Below, piece by piece: positions 1 through 10,583 of a DNA stretch of 15,855 nucleotides (position 1 is its first letter; every line of letters begins with the position of its first letter). The DNA comes from Galdieria sulphuraria. Taxonomy: Eukaryota > Rhodophyta > Bangiophyceae > Galdieriales > Galdieriaceae. The translations under genes were made by a program, and so were the position numbers. The stretch is from the NCBI RefSeq assembly GCF_000341285.1, contig NW_005178398.1, positions 1-15,855 on the forward strand, written 5' to 3'. The notes beneath the pieces were generated by a model. The model saw nothing but the letters and a program-made list of their open reading frames with translations. It did not search any database and was not told the DNA's origin.

Positions 1-2211
1 ATAGATATACAAGAAAGCAAACTATAAAAAGTACAAAGCTGCTTTAAAACGATATAACTCCAAGAGGGCTATTATTTCTTTCAATATAAAAAAAGGTAAA
101 ACTTTTAAAAGCTCTGCAAATTCAAAGAACGATTTGTTCAGCTGCAGTTGAGTCCTACTATTTTTCTTCCATTCTCAACCATCAGCTCGTTGAATAAGTG
201 AGTCACTATACAAAAGTTCCTTGCGTTAGGCACTTGGAAGAAGACTCTTGCGAAGTATAACCTGATGGGTACACTAGTAGAGGCTTCCTTTTGGACATTG
301 GTAACGAGAATCAAAGACAACCCAACGTTTCGTTTAAAAAACGGGTCTATCAATAGAAGAAATGTTCATTTCTACTAGGGACAAGTCAAACTTGAAAAAG
401 AAGAGAAACGCCTTTTTATCCAAGTTGCTCTACAGAGAATAAAAATGTCGTCAACTCGCAAACAATATTCAGCAGAATAAGATAACACAAGTTATCTGAT
501 TCTTTTGCAGAGTCAAAATCTTAAATGATATTTTGGTTGTTATCCAAACCGGTAAAGGTCTTGTTCTTTTAAATATACTGGATCAATTTCGTCTATTAGT
601 AAAAAAGAATATAAATGTAGAAATAATGGAAAAATAAGAATCTTTCATCTCTTCTTGGCAAAGTAATAAAGAAAGGTGAATCTTGAAATATATGTGCAAG
701 GAGAACCAAAAGCATCACCACTTTTACTGTTGTTATACCAGTCAAAACTCTCTACAAGTTCTTTATGTAGAGAACAAAGCGTGACCCTTGTAACTTTTGA
801 GGCTCTATCCTCCTTATCGTAAGTAGTTTGTGTACGTATTTGTGTATAGTCAAAAGTATTCCCAACCTTTGAACAGTTTTTTGTTGTAGCCTTGTCCTCT
901 GTATACTTTCCAATTCTAGAGTTGAATATACGATTTATTCTTCTTTATAACTCGTAATCGAACAAAGATTGTTCCTTGAGCGTAATTTGCATAGAAGGAA
1001 AGGTTCTATCTCTCACAATGCAAGCCAAACAGAGTAAATGTCAGTGAAATTGGAAAATGACCATTTTACATCTTTAAGGAGTTTTCCTTAATTTTGAGTG
1101 ACCAACAAAGAAAGGTTCTCAGATCGAGAACGAGTCAAAAGCTGGTTGTAGCAAAACCCGTTCTTGATTTGTTATCAAAATAGGCTCACAAGTAGTTTGA
1201 AATTTACCTTGCAGAGACAAGATTGATCAAACTCAACTCTGTTAAAAGGCTACAGTGTCGCTAGGGAGTTGAGAGGACCTTTGTTACGACACTGTTCTTC
1301 TCGTTTCACAACAATACTGAGATGTGAGATTGATTGTATCTAGCACACTTATTGTTCCAGAACCTTTTTACATATCTCCAAGTGGAATATTTTCTTTCAT
1401 AAAACTCACTAGTCACTTAAAATAATATATCTCCAGTGAAAGGAGACAATACATAGCGATCCTTCTCATAACAATCCAATTAGAAATGAACATAATGGTT
1501 TGATTGTTGGATGAAACAGGAAGGCTCAGTGAGTGTTGTCAAGGCTGTGGACCTGATTCAAGTTTGCTAGTGAAACTTCTCAGACTTTAATTGCTAAAAC
1601 GAATTCTTCGTTCGTTTTTGTTGGACAAGTGAATTTCTATTATCTACGTTTCTTTTTAAGCCCTTCAAATGTTTCTTTTAGAACAATCCATCGATTCCTG
1701 TGCCCTGAGTTCCAAGTAGACTGTAATTTCTTTTAGTATTTACAACTTTTATTATCTCTTTGGAATTTATATACTGTATGCAACGCTTGTTGTTATTTCA
1801 CTTCTGGTCTTGTATGGAAATTTGAGATTAGCGTTGTCGAGAAGAGAGCAAAGACAAAGGAGTATAAGCTGTCGTTGAGTGTTGGTAGATTAATCAATTA
1901 GTTGTCTCACAAGTTTGTTTATTTTTATAGATAATTGTTTCAGAACATTTTTGCCTATTTATTAGCAGTTGAAAGTCCTGTAGTCTGTTGTTGAGAAACA
2001 GTCTTTGGGTTGATATTTCCAAGATATTCTGCAAGAACAAGAAACCAGTTAGACTCTCAGTTGAGTCTTTTAGTCAGTACACAGAATTATATTCCGTATA
2101 GTAGTTTTTTTTGCCTTCTATATGACTCTTTTCACGATGGAGAAATCGGTCTGTAACTCTGCAACAGGCATTTCTCAGGATAGCATAGGAAAGTCTCGAG
2201 TCCATCATTGC
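1..2211. repeat. Long direct repeat, copy A (left end cut by window)
   Basis: This stretch aligns collinearly in the same orientation with 10584-12815. The left 1.3 kb is well over 90% identical by eye: around 601-665 there is a near-perfect run, and 138-353 has 8 substitutions and one 3-base indel over about 213 bases. Around 1340-1620 identity drops and indels accumulate. Homology stops sharply after the shared GAGTCCATCATTGC, which ends at 2211 here and 12815 in copy B; beyond it the two sequences are unrelated. The left limit is outside the window. I see no ATG-started coding frame here longer than chance, no terminal inverted repeats and no reverse transcriptase or transposase motif. It could be a dispersed non-coding repeat, a decayed element or a segmental duplication. 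Confidence 0.9.
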
Positions 2212-3345
2212 TGACACGAGCAATTCACTAATGCGGCACGTGTGGAATGTTTGCTTGGATAATGGATTAGAATATCCACCAACTTTGTCTATTAGAAGAA
2301 GTTGCTTTGGACTAGTTTAAGAGCTCATAAATGTCATTGAAACTTTTGTTTTAAAAGGTGGTTCTTCACTTGGCTGTTGTTATTCGTTTAAAAATTGCTG
2401 ATAGATAACAGGCAAACAACGAATCCTTGCAGTATTTATTACCAGCTTTTTTCATTTTGACATGTCGCTTTGTTTTTGTCGTTTCTCGTAGACGTCTATA
2501 TGAAGGAACAAGTTGTAGGTACTTAAGTTTTCGAGCTCTCTGTATTTCTTTGGAAGAAGATCTTGTTGTCAATCACTAGAAAGGTACAAAGGAAAGATAA
2601 ATAACAATGAAATAATAAGAAGAGACTGCTAGCCCTACTCTTTAAGACTCGCCAGGTCTATTAACGTGGATATCAGAGTTGCCTAGAGTCGTACAAAGAC
2701 TCTGTCATAAATGGAGTATGTCCCTACCAAGTTACTTAACAAAGTTTTCATTTTAGATATTCATAATTCCAAGACATTTCATTGGTGACAAAACTTCTTT
2801 TCGTTGTTGAAACTATTCCTTATCACGTTGAAAGGACCCAACACTTGTCTACAGATATCTCTTGACGTTACCTCACGCCTGGTGTCAATCCAAATGCTTC
2901 TATAAAAAAAGAGTAGTTCCTTTGGCTTTGGATTAGGCAAGTTCAAGTACTCAGTTGCAACAAGTTGTATAGAATCCCTTTTGTCCAAAGTAATTCAAGA
3001 TTCTCTCATTTACTGAGATATTTTTGTAGGTCTTCGTGTATAACTTGCTACAGAAAAACATCCTCTAGAACCTGATTAATCTTGCAACTCGTTGTTGTTT
3101 TCTTATCGACACAAAAAAATGCCAACTCGATTTGTTCTTAATGTGCTTGAGTTGGTTCATTTACACTTGTAGTATCAACAACTTCAGCATTTAGAGAATG
3201 TTATGACAACAAGAAGACGTTCTATTTACAAAGACAGCTTTGTTAGAATCCTAAAACAATTTACATTTTCTGCTTGTTCCAAACATTTCGATATCATTAT
3301 GAAACGCAACTACATCCAACTTCACTCTCATAGGACAACACAATA
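2212..3345. other. Intergenic region between repeat A and the sugar-porter gene
   Basis: This unique sequence lies downstream of the minus-strand sugar-porter stop codon. The longest open stretches (minus strand, about 2366-2572 and 2779-2988) have no ATG at the head, are 70 codons or shorter and match no family I recognise, so they are at chance level for this base composition. A plus-strand ATG frame from 3203 runs antisense into the porter's 3' end and is best read as a shadow. The 3' untranslated region of the porter must lie in the right part, but I see no clear AATAAA signal. Confidence 0.6.
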
Positions 3346-4996
3346 TCAGGAAGCACAAGTACATTTTACTCCAAACAATTCATCTTCTCTACTGGAGTGT
3401 TCCTTGCTATACCGAGCAGCAGAACTAGACGAGGCTTCCATAGTGTGGTTCCTGATATGATTCTCTTCCATCTTTTGAGTTTCGTTTGCATTATCATCGC
3501 CTCTATTTTTTGCATTTCTATTCATGACCTTACTAAACATCTTCGAAACTCCTTCAAGGTTTTTCTTGGCTATTTGGAAAAACGAGTCCTCGAACAACCG
3601 ATGAGTGGCTTCCATTTCAAGTCCTTTCGTTTCTGGAAGAAACAGAAATATAAAAATGGTAGACAATATTGTGAAACCACCAAAGAAACCAAACGCTCCC
3701 TGTGCATGCATTGAATTCAACATTGTCGGCCAAGAAAACGATACAACAAAATTCAGCATATAACTACAAAAAGAGTTCAAAGTAAGGCATTGCGTCCGAA
3801 TTTGCCATGGAAATATTTCTGCAGTAATAACCCAAGGCATGGGTCCTATACCAGGTCCTAAAAACAAGCGAAATAGCAGCGTTCCAGTAATATTTAATAC
3901 CAGTCTGACTTTTTTGTCTCCAAAAAATGAAAAACCACACATCCATAAGCTAATTGCGACAAACGGCATAGTAGACAGAAGCAGAATTCTACGGCCAACA
4001 CGATCTACCAGCCAAAATGTAGGCAGGCCAAAAATGACAGTTCCAAACCCTAATGCTAAACTAACGTCGATACTATGTGAGTCAGAAAGTCCTGCTAATT
4101 GTAAAACATAGTCAAAGTAAAACATGACTGCATTTACACCACTAAATTGTTGAGCAATTTGCAGAGCCAATCCTAACGTCAATGCTCTTCTCACACTTGG
4201 TTTATCATAAACAATACGAAAAAAACTGGGTTGTTTCTTTGCCTCTTGTCTTTCTTTCTCTATAACATTACTCATCACTTCAAGGTCTCTGTCTGCTACT
4301 TCTTGTGACTTTCGAAGCTGAAGCAGAGAGTTTCTAGCATTTTCCAAACGGCCCTTAGATAACAACCATCTAGGAGATTCACACGAAAAAGATAGGGCAA
4401 CTATATCTACAGTTGCAGGTAAAATAACAGCACCTAACATGAATCGCCAACCATGTGATACATTTACGAAAATCACATCCACTATAAAACCGATGAAATA
4501 CCCAAAAACATATGCTACTTGATACACAGTAGTAAAAATTCCACGTATCTCTGTGGGAGCAAATTCTGACAGAAACACTGGTATTGTACTGGTAAAAACT
4601 CCAAAAGAAACTCCTAAAATAAGCCTTCCGAACAATAAAACACCCCAGATGTTAGAAAAGGCTTCGATAAAACCTGCTGCAATGGCATCCAAACCTGCCA
4701 GAAACATAGCACCTCTTCTTCCTATTAGAGAATTCAACAAAGTGGATCTAAGAGTTGTTAATGTATTCCTTCTTCAATAAATACGTTTCTTACAGAAGTG
4801 AACCCACGAGGGCACCCAACAAGGTGGCAGCTATCGTGAGCCCCTGAAGCGAAGCATCTAGGTTAAACCGCTTTATAAAAAAAAGTTGTGCACCTCCCAC
4901 AAGTGCTGTATCAATACCGACTACACTTCCACCAAAAGTTCCAACTATCAACACAAGGATAAGCTTCCATGGCATTTGCCTTAAAACACTGCACAT
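3346..4996 (-). CDS. MFS sugar porter, two exons, 534 aa
   Basis: A predicted 12-helix plasma- or vacuolar-membrane transporter of the major facilitator sugar-porter family, which moves monosaccharides or polyols, usually with protons. Exon 1 is 4996-4794, exon 2 is 4747-3346, and the joined frame is exactly 535 codons. Family signatures in order: G27-I-D29 in helix 1, GRRG 77-80 after helix 2, the PxxxSExxPxxxRG motif 124-137, ESPRWL 191-196, QQFSGVN 267-273 in helix 7, DRVGRR 316-321, GPMPW 369-373, EIFP 378-381 and PETKG 439-443 after helix 12. About 90 hydrophilic Ser/Asn/Glu-rich residues follow, an extended cytosolic tail. The start is the first in-frame ATG of exon 1 (4996), just before helix 1; a second ATG lies at 4975. 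A pyrimidine-rich TACAG just upstream (near 5035) could be a 3' splice site, so an extra 5' exon is possible. The early part resembles tonoplast monosaccharide and inositol transporters, but the substrate cannot be read from sequence. Confidence 0.93.
4748..4793 (-). other. 46-nt spliceosomal intron in the sugar-porter gene
   Basis: On the minus strand the exon 1 frame runs into TAA at the donor GTAAGA (from 4793). The acceptor is CTCTTAG, ending at 4748. A branch-like CATTAAC sits just upstream of the acceptor. Splicing joins CT to A to make a Leu codon (residue 68) and restores GALVGSLLSTLLNSLIGRRG, the expected helix 2 to loop 2-3 transition of a sugar porter. Frame, protein homology and splice consensus all agree. 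Confidence 0.9.
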
Positions 4997-7331
4997 ATCG
5001 TCTTGCAGATTCTTCAAGCAAACACACAATTGACTGTATGTATAAAAACTATTTGAAGAAATTCCGATGTTGACTCGAAGAAATTGTCGCTTGGACAGTT
5101 CACCATTTTCAATGCTCTCAAGTCTTCGTCCTTATGTGAATAATTTTTTAAGAGCAATCATCATCTGTCTCCGTTGGTTATCATGCTTGAAACCTATCAA
5201 CTAAGCTCAATTTTTGTGTCCTTATCTATTTGTTGAAACAAAGAACAACTATAAGTGTGTCAATTTGGAAATCATTTGACTCCTTAGACCACTCGCTGCT
5301 GAAAGAACTACACTGGGAATCAGAATACTCTATGGGATTCTGTCACTTGTTAACTAACTTGTGTCTTATTACACTCGAGATAAATTCTTCCAGATCTTGA
5401 CTGAATGAGAAATACCCTGGGGAGCTTCTTGGGAACAACAACACTAAGATATCTCCACTTGTTTGCTTTCCAACTTTGAAAGTATTGCTTTCCCTATTTG
5501 AGCTGTGTTCCAAACGACAGAGGCCATAACAGTTTTGCCAATAGACTTTATTACGAGAATCGACAACTCCGTTAGCAAAACCTCACTCCTCTCGTCTTGG
5601 TCATTCTTCATATTGCCTCCTACAGATATCTCCCCACTGTCGAAAAATTCTTCTCAGATCGCCTATGTGACTCTTTCTGACTGCAGCAAGATTATAACTG
5701 TTCTACGAACAGGGAGCCTTATTGGTCACAAGGCAAAGGTTTTGTAAAGGATCTATCTACGAAAAGAATTGCTCTCGTTTTTTACAATAGTTATAAGAAA
5801 ATAGCCTTGTTTTTAAGTGTTTTGTACTAAGAATTGGCGGTGCAAGGTCTCAAATGAAACAAAAAACCAAGCCGATACCCATTCAATAGCTCCAAAGGAT
5901 TATCAAATCTTCAAAGCAATCTTTGCATCTAACTGTCGGCTTGAATAACTCCACACTCTGTCGAATGAACCAACTTCATCATCCAAAAACTGCCGACGGA
6001 CTGGAAGTGTTTCATGTAACAAATAATGCTGTTCCTTTTCATAAGCAATACTTGTATTCGGTTGGTCTGTACATTATGTAACTTGTATGTTGCGTGTCTA
6101 TTGCATTCAATCAGAGATACATAAAAAATCCAATCAAACTATTTAGATAAAAATGACACAATATTTCCTTCTTTAATAGTTTCTCTAGTTAATGACTAGG
6201 CTTCCATAATGTTATTACATATGTAAAAGGCAATATCTGGTAGTCTAAGTGAATCTCCCCATAGAGCCTCAGTGACAAGAAAATCTTTACAATTCATATA
6301 GAGTACTTTTAAAAGTCAAGACTAATATGATTTATCTGGATAATAATAAAAGATAAAATGAAAACAAATCTCATTGGGTGGGATTTATTCGTATCCTTTT
6401 TATACTGTACTTGACAATATTTGACCAGGTAACCATAGAACTTTTGAAACAGCGAAACATTTTTAAATGTTCCGTGTTCTCTGGAGGATTGTTTCCATAT
6501 TTTGTAGGCAGGTTCATTGTTATTATTACTGTTATTATCATTCTTCTAAAATGTCGCTATAATTGCATTGATAACAGTGCAAAGTCAATTTGAAAAGTTC
6601 CTTCCATAGTATATACAGGGTTTTAAAACTTTGGAATATTGTTCTTTTCAGAAAGAGTTCACATGTATATCAAAAAGATTACAAATGTCTGATTGGTCCT
6701 AACGTTTTTATTCGTTTTGCTAATAGATTCGAAAACTCTAGTGCTTTGTTATTAGATCCTTCAGTACGGATAAAATACTTTTTCTAAACTATAACATGGA
6801 GTACGAGTACTATGGTGTAATTTTCTCAACTTTCCTCACTAGATATACTCTACCATCTTCATTTGATGATGAAACTCCGAGAAAAACAAGTTAAAATACA
6901 AACTTGGAATCGTAGAGAACCCTTCAATACTCTCTTCTAGTCGGATGAAAAAGTCGCCTAGTATTCTTTCTGGAGACAAGCAGAAAAAGACGAAAGACAA
7001 ACATGAATGTATGTAGCAACAACTTGTCAAGTTTTGAAGAGCGTCCAATCTATTTCGTCGTTTTCAATTAGAAAATAGATGAATTTTAAAGTCAGAGTTC
7101 AGGTTCGTTGTTATTAGCTTCATTTATGTATTATACAGCACGAAACAATGGAGTATGTCAACCAAATCACAAAACTGTGGTTAGAAGAATGAATTTTGCA
7201 AAAGTTTGATATAGTTTTTGACAGTGTCATATAAAAGACCCCCGACTTATGACGACTTTTGAAGGTGTTTGTTTTAGAAAACTTCTCAAATACTCAATTG
7301 ATATTCATTAAAGAACAATAACGATTTATTC
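4997..7331. other. 2.3 kb gap between porter and ATPase genes; no convincing gene
   Basis: This should contain the 5' leader and promoter of the sugar porter (right of 4996) and the 3' flank of the ATPase gene (left of 7332). Open stretches are all under about 80 codons and mostly lack a leading ATG. One minus-strand frame (about 5653-5444, ATG at 5611) encodes a hydrophilic acidic start and could be a first exon, but no good donor joins it to the porter. The right half (about 6120-7330) is strongly AT-rich, with a TTA/ATT-rich run near 6515-6545. I find no tRNA, transposon or repeat here. Confidence 0.6.
7325..7330 (-). terminator. AATAAA hexamer just after the ATPase stop
   Basis: On the minus strand the stop codon TAA (7334-7332) is followed after one base by AATAAA. 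This matches the canonical polyadenylation hexamer, but it sits unusually close to the stop, and such hexamers are common in AT-rich DNA. It is a weak candidate only. Confidence 0.25.
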
Positions 7332-9458
7332 TTAAATATTTTTGGAAAGAGATAAAACTATTTCTTGTAACGTTGCAATGCCAATATTTCTCGAATGTGG
7401 ATTATCCACAGACTTGAAAGCGTTCCTTAAATTCGATAAAATGTCTTTGCCAATAAAGTTTTCTACATCAGCTTCAGAAAGAATAACCAATTCACAGTTG
7501 TGAGGAATCACGAAATCTTCAACACTATCGCCAGATGAATAACAACGACTAGAATGATTCAAGTCCTCAGATACGTTGGTTGCTAACTGAGTACTCATAA
7601 TAATCAACATACAATGCCATGTAGAATGACTAGTCAATACTAGATCATGAACTGGTTTTAAAAACTTGTGAGCTTCTTCCAAAATTTCATTCCATCGAAT
7701 ACCATTACGACTCCATCGGCCTTTACAAGCAATACCCACAATCATCAAGTTCTTCTCATTCGTTCTTCCATGCAACTTGAATAATATATCTGGACTATGG
7801 GATGTTGAATGAAATGGAATATATATCTTTTCAAATTCTAACATTTCTTCCACTATCCTTTCCCATTCATCATTGCTTCCAAATGTCATTCTCTCTGTTC
7901 CTGATACAGCTCTGGTATAATGTATAGATTTCATATAATAAGCAGCAGATTCGGAAGAAAATTGCAAATTCATTTCATTCCAAACACGAGACAATTGACC
8001 AAGAGTAGAAAACATTGAGCTGTTTGTAGGATGCCGAGAAAAATGTAAATAAAACAGTGTAGCAATAAGACCTTCCAAAATTCGACATTTCGACTCATAA
8101 AAGAATTCAACAGATTGAGACTTGAGAGTCTGTAAAAGTAACCATTCTAAACGATCATCCTTTAAGCCTTGGTCAATATATCCAATCAGTAACTTGGGAA
8201 TCAACACTTCACAGCGTTCGTTGCGGTCTGGTTCTATAACCAATCGACGATAGAGACACATATCTGTAACTAGATCAAACAAAAACACATCAGAATTGGA
8301 GCTTATTTGCACAGTTTCATCAAAATCAAATCGAATACGATACAAAGATAATAACGTAAGCATTCTTAACAAGCGCTTACGCTGCTCACTGAGACTTATC
8401 AGACGAGGTAAGAATGGCGCAACACAATAATTTGTTACTAGAAAGCTATTCATTATGATCAAGAAGGTTTCCTTAGATAATAAGAAATTGTTGTTGGATG
8501 ATTTATACAGCAAAAGGTAACTGATTGCTCGAACAAGTAAACCAGGAACACTACCAGTCAATTCCAATAATGAATCTGCCAATTCATTTACTGAAAATGA
8601 AGAACTACATAAGACATTACAAACTGGTTCGTGAGTAGGTGTCTTTAGAAGAGTCTTTTCAAGGAATTCAACGATACTGGAAGCGTCCAAAGCTGATAAA
8701 GGGATAAAATGTAGTATAACTCTTGATAGCCCAAAAGCCACATAATTCTTAATACTTAAACCCTTGCTTTTCCCAACAACTATAAAAAACAAGTCGGGTT
8801 CTTTGCACAATTGACTAATGATACCGAAAAAGTCATTGTAAGGTCGAACTCTACCGTCATGGGTTCTCTTGAAATGAAATTCGTCGAGACTTTCGTCTAG
8901 GACACCAACTTCATCAAAAGCTAGAAGAAGATATTGATCAGAAGGAATCCTTAGTATATCTCGTAAAAGTCGAACTAGGTTGGAGGGTTCCATATCCACC
9001 ATTTCGAAGGCTTCTTTCTTTCGCAAAATTTCCGCGCCAACTTGAGAGCAGGCAGCCTTTATTAACAAATAGTAGACTGCCCACTCAAGGTTGCGTTCTT
9101 TCGGGTCTGTGGGCTCCAACTCCTTTAAATCCGCATAAAGCAACGAAGCCCTTTTCAGCTTCTCCAAAAAGGTTCTCCTCGAAGGGTCCGAAGCAAACGT
9201 CGACAGAAAAGTTTCACCAAACCTTTGCACCAACTCCAAATAGGTTCGGGCAAAGGTCGTTTTGCCCGAGCCAAAGAGATGGGGGGCAAATGGTATCGTC
9301 AAGCGATAGTTGCAACTACTTGTTACATCCCTGAGTTGCTTTCGGCCTTTATGAAGATCATACAACTCTTCTGTCACTCGAAAAACATCTCTTTCACGAT
9401 CTACCACAATAGACTCAAAGTTGTCCACAGCTTTCCACTTTTCATCCAAACTCGCCAT
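7332..9458 (-). CDS. Crinkler/RHS-like P-loop ATPase with C-terminal PD-(D/E)xK-like domain, 708 aa
   Basis: A single uninterrupted exon. The start is the ATG at 9458, with G at -3 and G at +4; the frame continues upstream only to a stop near 9490 with no other ATG. Residues (numbered from this ATG): a short header 1-55; Walker A GSGKTT 63-68; Walker B LLLAFDE 177-183, with D182-E183; a sensor-like strand ending VVGKS 227-231; then IPLSALD 252-258 and the TGSVPGLL motif 301-308, as in AAA/STAND-type ATPases. The C-terminal part has a helix EWERIVEEML 531-540, SPDILF 555-560 (D557) and VGIACKG 574-580 (K579), in the order of a restriction-endonuclease-like core, but the usual acidic residue two before the Lys is Ala577. 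This plan, P-loop ATPase followed by an REase-like domain, is that described for Crinkler and retrotransposon-hot-spot proteins. Those families include effectors and proteins thought to derive from mobile elements; the role here is unknown. No signal peptide or membrane helix is evident. A generic archaeal-type AAA ATPase is the main alternative. Confidence 0.8.
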   Translation of the reverse strand: MASLDEKWKAVDNFESIVVDRERDVFRVTEELYDLHKGRKQLRDVTSSCNYRLTIPFAPHLFGSGKTTFARTYLELVQRFGETFLSTFASDPSRRTFLEKLKRASLLYADLKELEPTDPKERNLEWAVYYLLIKAACSQVGAEILRKKEAFEMVDMEPSNLVRLLRDILRIPSDQYLLLAFDEVGVLDESLDEFHFKRTHDGRVRPYNDFFGIISQLCKEPDLFFIVVGKSKGLSIKNYVAFGLSRVILHFIPLSALDASSIVEFLEKTLLKTPTHEPVCNVLCSSSFSVNELADSLLELTGSVPGLLVRAISYLLLYKSSNNNFLLSKETFLIIMNSFLVTNYCVAPFLPRLISLSEQRKRLLRMLTLLSLYRIRFDFDETVQISSNSDVFLFDLVTDMCLYRRLVIEPDRNERCEVLIPKLLIGYIDQGLKDDRLEWLLLQTLKSQSVEFFYESKCRILEGLIATLFYLHFSRHPTNSSMFSTLGQLSRVWNEMNLQFSSESAAYYMKSIHYTRAVSGTERMTFGSNDEWERIVEEMLEFEKIYIPFHSTSHSPDILFKLHGRTNEKNLMIVGIACKGRWSRNGIRWNEILEEAHKFLKPVHDLVLTSHSTWHCMLIIMSTQLATNVSEDLNHSSRCYSSGDSVEDFVIPHNCELVILSEADVENFIGKDILSNLRNAFKSVDNPHSRNIGIATLQEIVLSLSKNI

Positions 9459-10583
9459 CGCCAAAGAGAAATTAAAACAACCTTCTGTTTATTTCGGAGT
9501 ACAAATATAAATAAATGAACGATTGACTGTTTGTCGGTCACAACAACAACAAGGAAAACAGTAAAGGATACCAATCCAAACTTCTTCTCTTTATCAACTG
9601 ATGACTATGTCATACCCTTTATGGCTTGGACTGAGATGACTTGAACTATGGAAGAACGATCAATATGGCTTTTTCAACTATCGATATTTTTATTCTCGTA
9701 TGCTAATATAATGGTAACTCTCATAGGGTACAAGGAGGATTGGAAGGAAGCCAATGTTTATTTCACAAGTTTTTTATGCTCTTTGAGAGTATAAAGCTAT
9801 CAAACATGGCCTATTCTCACATAGATAAGAAAGTTTCCTTCAGAATTTTCGAGAATAGTCATGAGAGTTCCGAGCAATATAGATTGTTCATGAAGAATTT
9901 GTTCCATAGACGTCTCTCTAGATTTTCTGTATTTTATGGAATAGTTTTCACGTCACTTTTGCTTCATTTCGAAACACGGAACTAGAGTATGAACCAAGTC
10001 ATTCTCTTCTGTAGTCTATTCAAAAGCTCCAGTTGAAATATATTATTTAGTAGAAATGCAGAAACCCGCAAGCACAACACTGCTTTATTCTCAGCAATCA
10101 TCAAATTCCTTTCTTACGATATCATGACAAGTAGCAGCTTATCACTAAAGCTACAAAAGTTGATGATAGCAAAAAACAAACCAAAACACATGTGCAAAGA
10201 AGGATCCAAAATATCTCGTGGTTTTATCAAATCTCAGAAACAACATTGACTCACACAAGAGTATCATCAATACTCAATTTCTGTAAGAGTCAATAACTCC
10301 TGTTTCTTTCTCCTCTGAAAATAGTGGCATTTGATACTGTGAATTCTGTTAAGAGGAGAAAAGATATTTTCAAGAAAAATTCAATTCAGTCGAATTGAGT
10401 CTATTCTAGCGACTCTCTTCTCGTATCTTGTCATTGCATAGCATTTGAATCATAGCTGAATTCCTTCTCCTCAATAGTCGACTATACATTTGAGGTGCTT
10501 TTGAAGGTAAACATGACCGTTTAGGTTTAAAAGCTTTTGCTGCATCCTCTTGTACGATAAACTTTGTAAAAACCACAACTTTT
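9459..10583. other. Upstream flank of the ATPase gene; no convincing gene
   Basis: The left end holds the ATPase leader and promoter. Reading the minus strand, an AT-rich TTTATTTATATTTG lies about 50 bases before the ATG and could serve as a TATA-like element. Further out is a short CAA trinucleotide run (about 9541-9553 on the plus strand). A plus-strand open stretch at 9740-9985 has no ATG at its head and is of chance length. A minus-strand open stretch at 10406-10603 also lacks a leading ATG and runs into repeat B. Nothing else is recognisable. Confidence 0.55.

Noticed and set aside
2779-2988. Minus-strand 70-codon stretch with protein-like composition
   Set aside because: No ATG at its head, no recognisable motif, length at chance level, and no convincing splice partners.
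3122-3155. CCAACTC / GAGTTGG inverted repeat downstream of the porter gene
   Set aside because: A 7-bp stem with a 20-base loop is expected by chance in this much sequence and has no T-run or other terminator feature.
5444-5653. Minus-strand acidic frame, ATG at 5611, as a separate gene
   Set aside because: It is about 55 codons from the ATG, within chance length, with no recognisable family and no strong splice donor.
6378-6593. Hydrophobic plus-strand stretch that could look like a small membrane protein
   Set aside because: It has no leading ATG, lies in very AT-rich simple sequence (TTA/ATT runs), and its hydrophobicity follows from T-rich codons.
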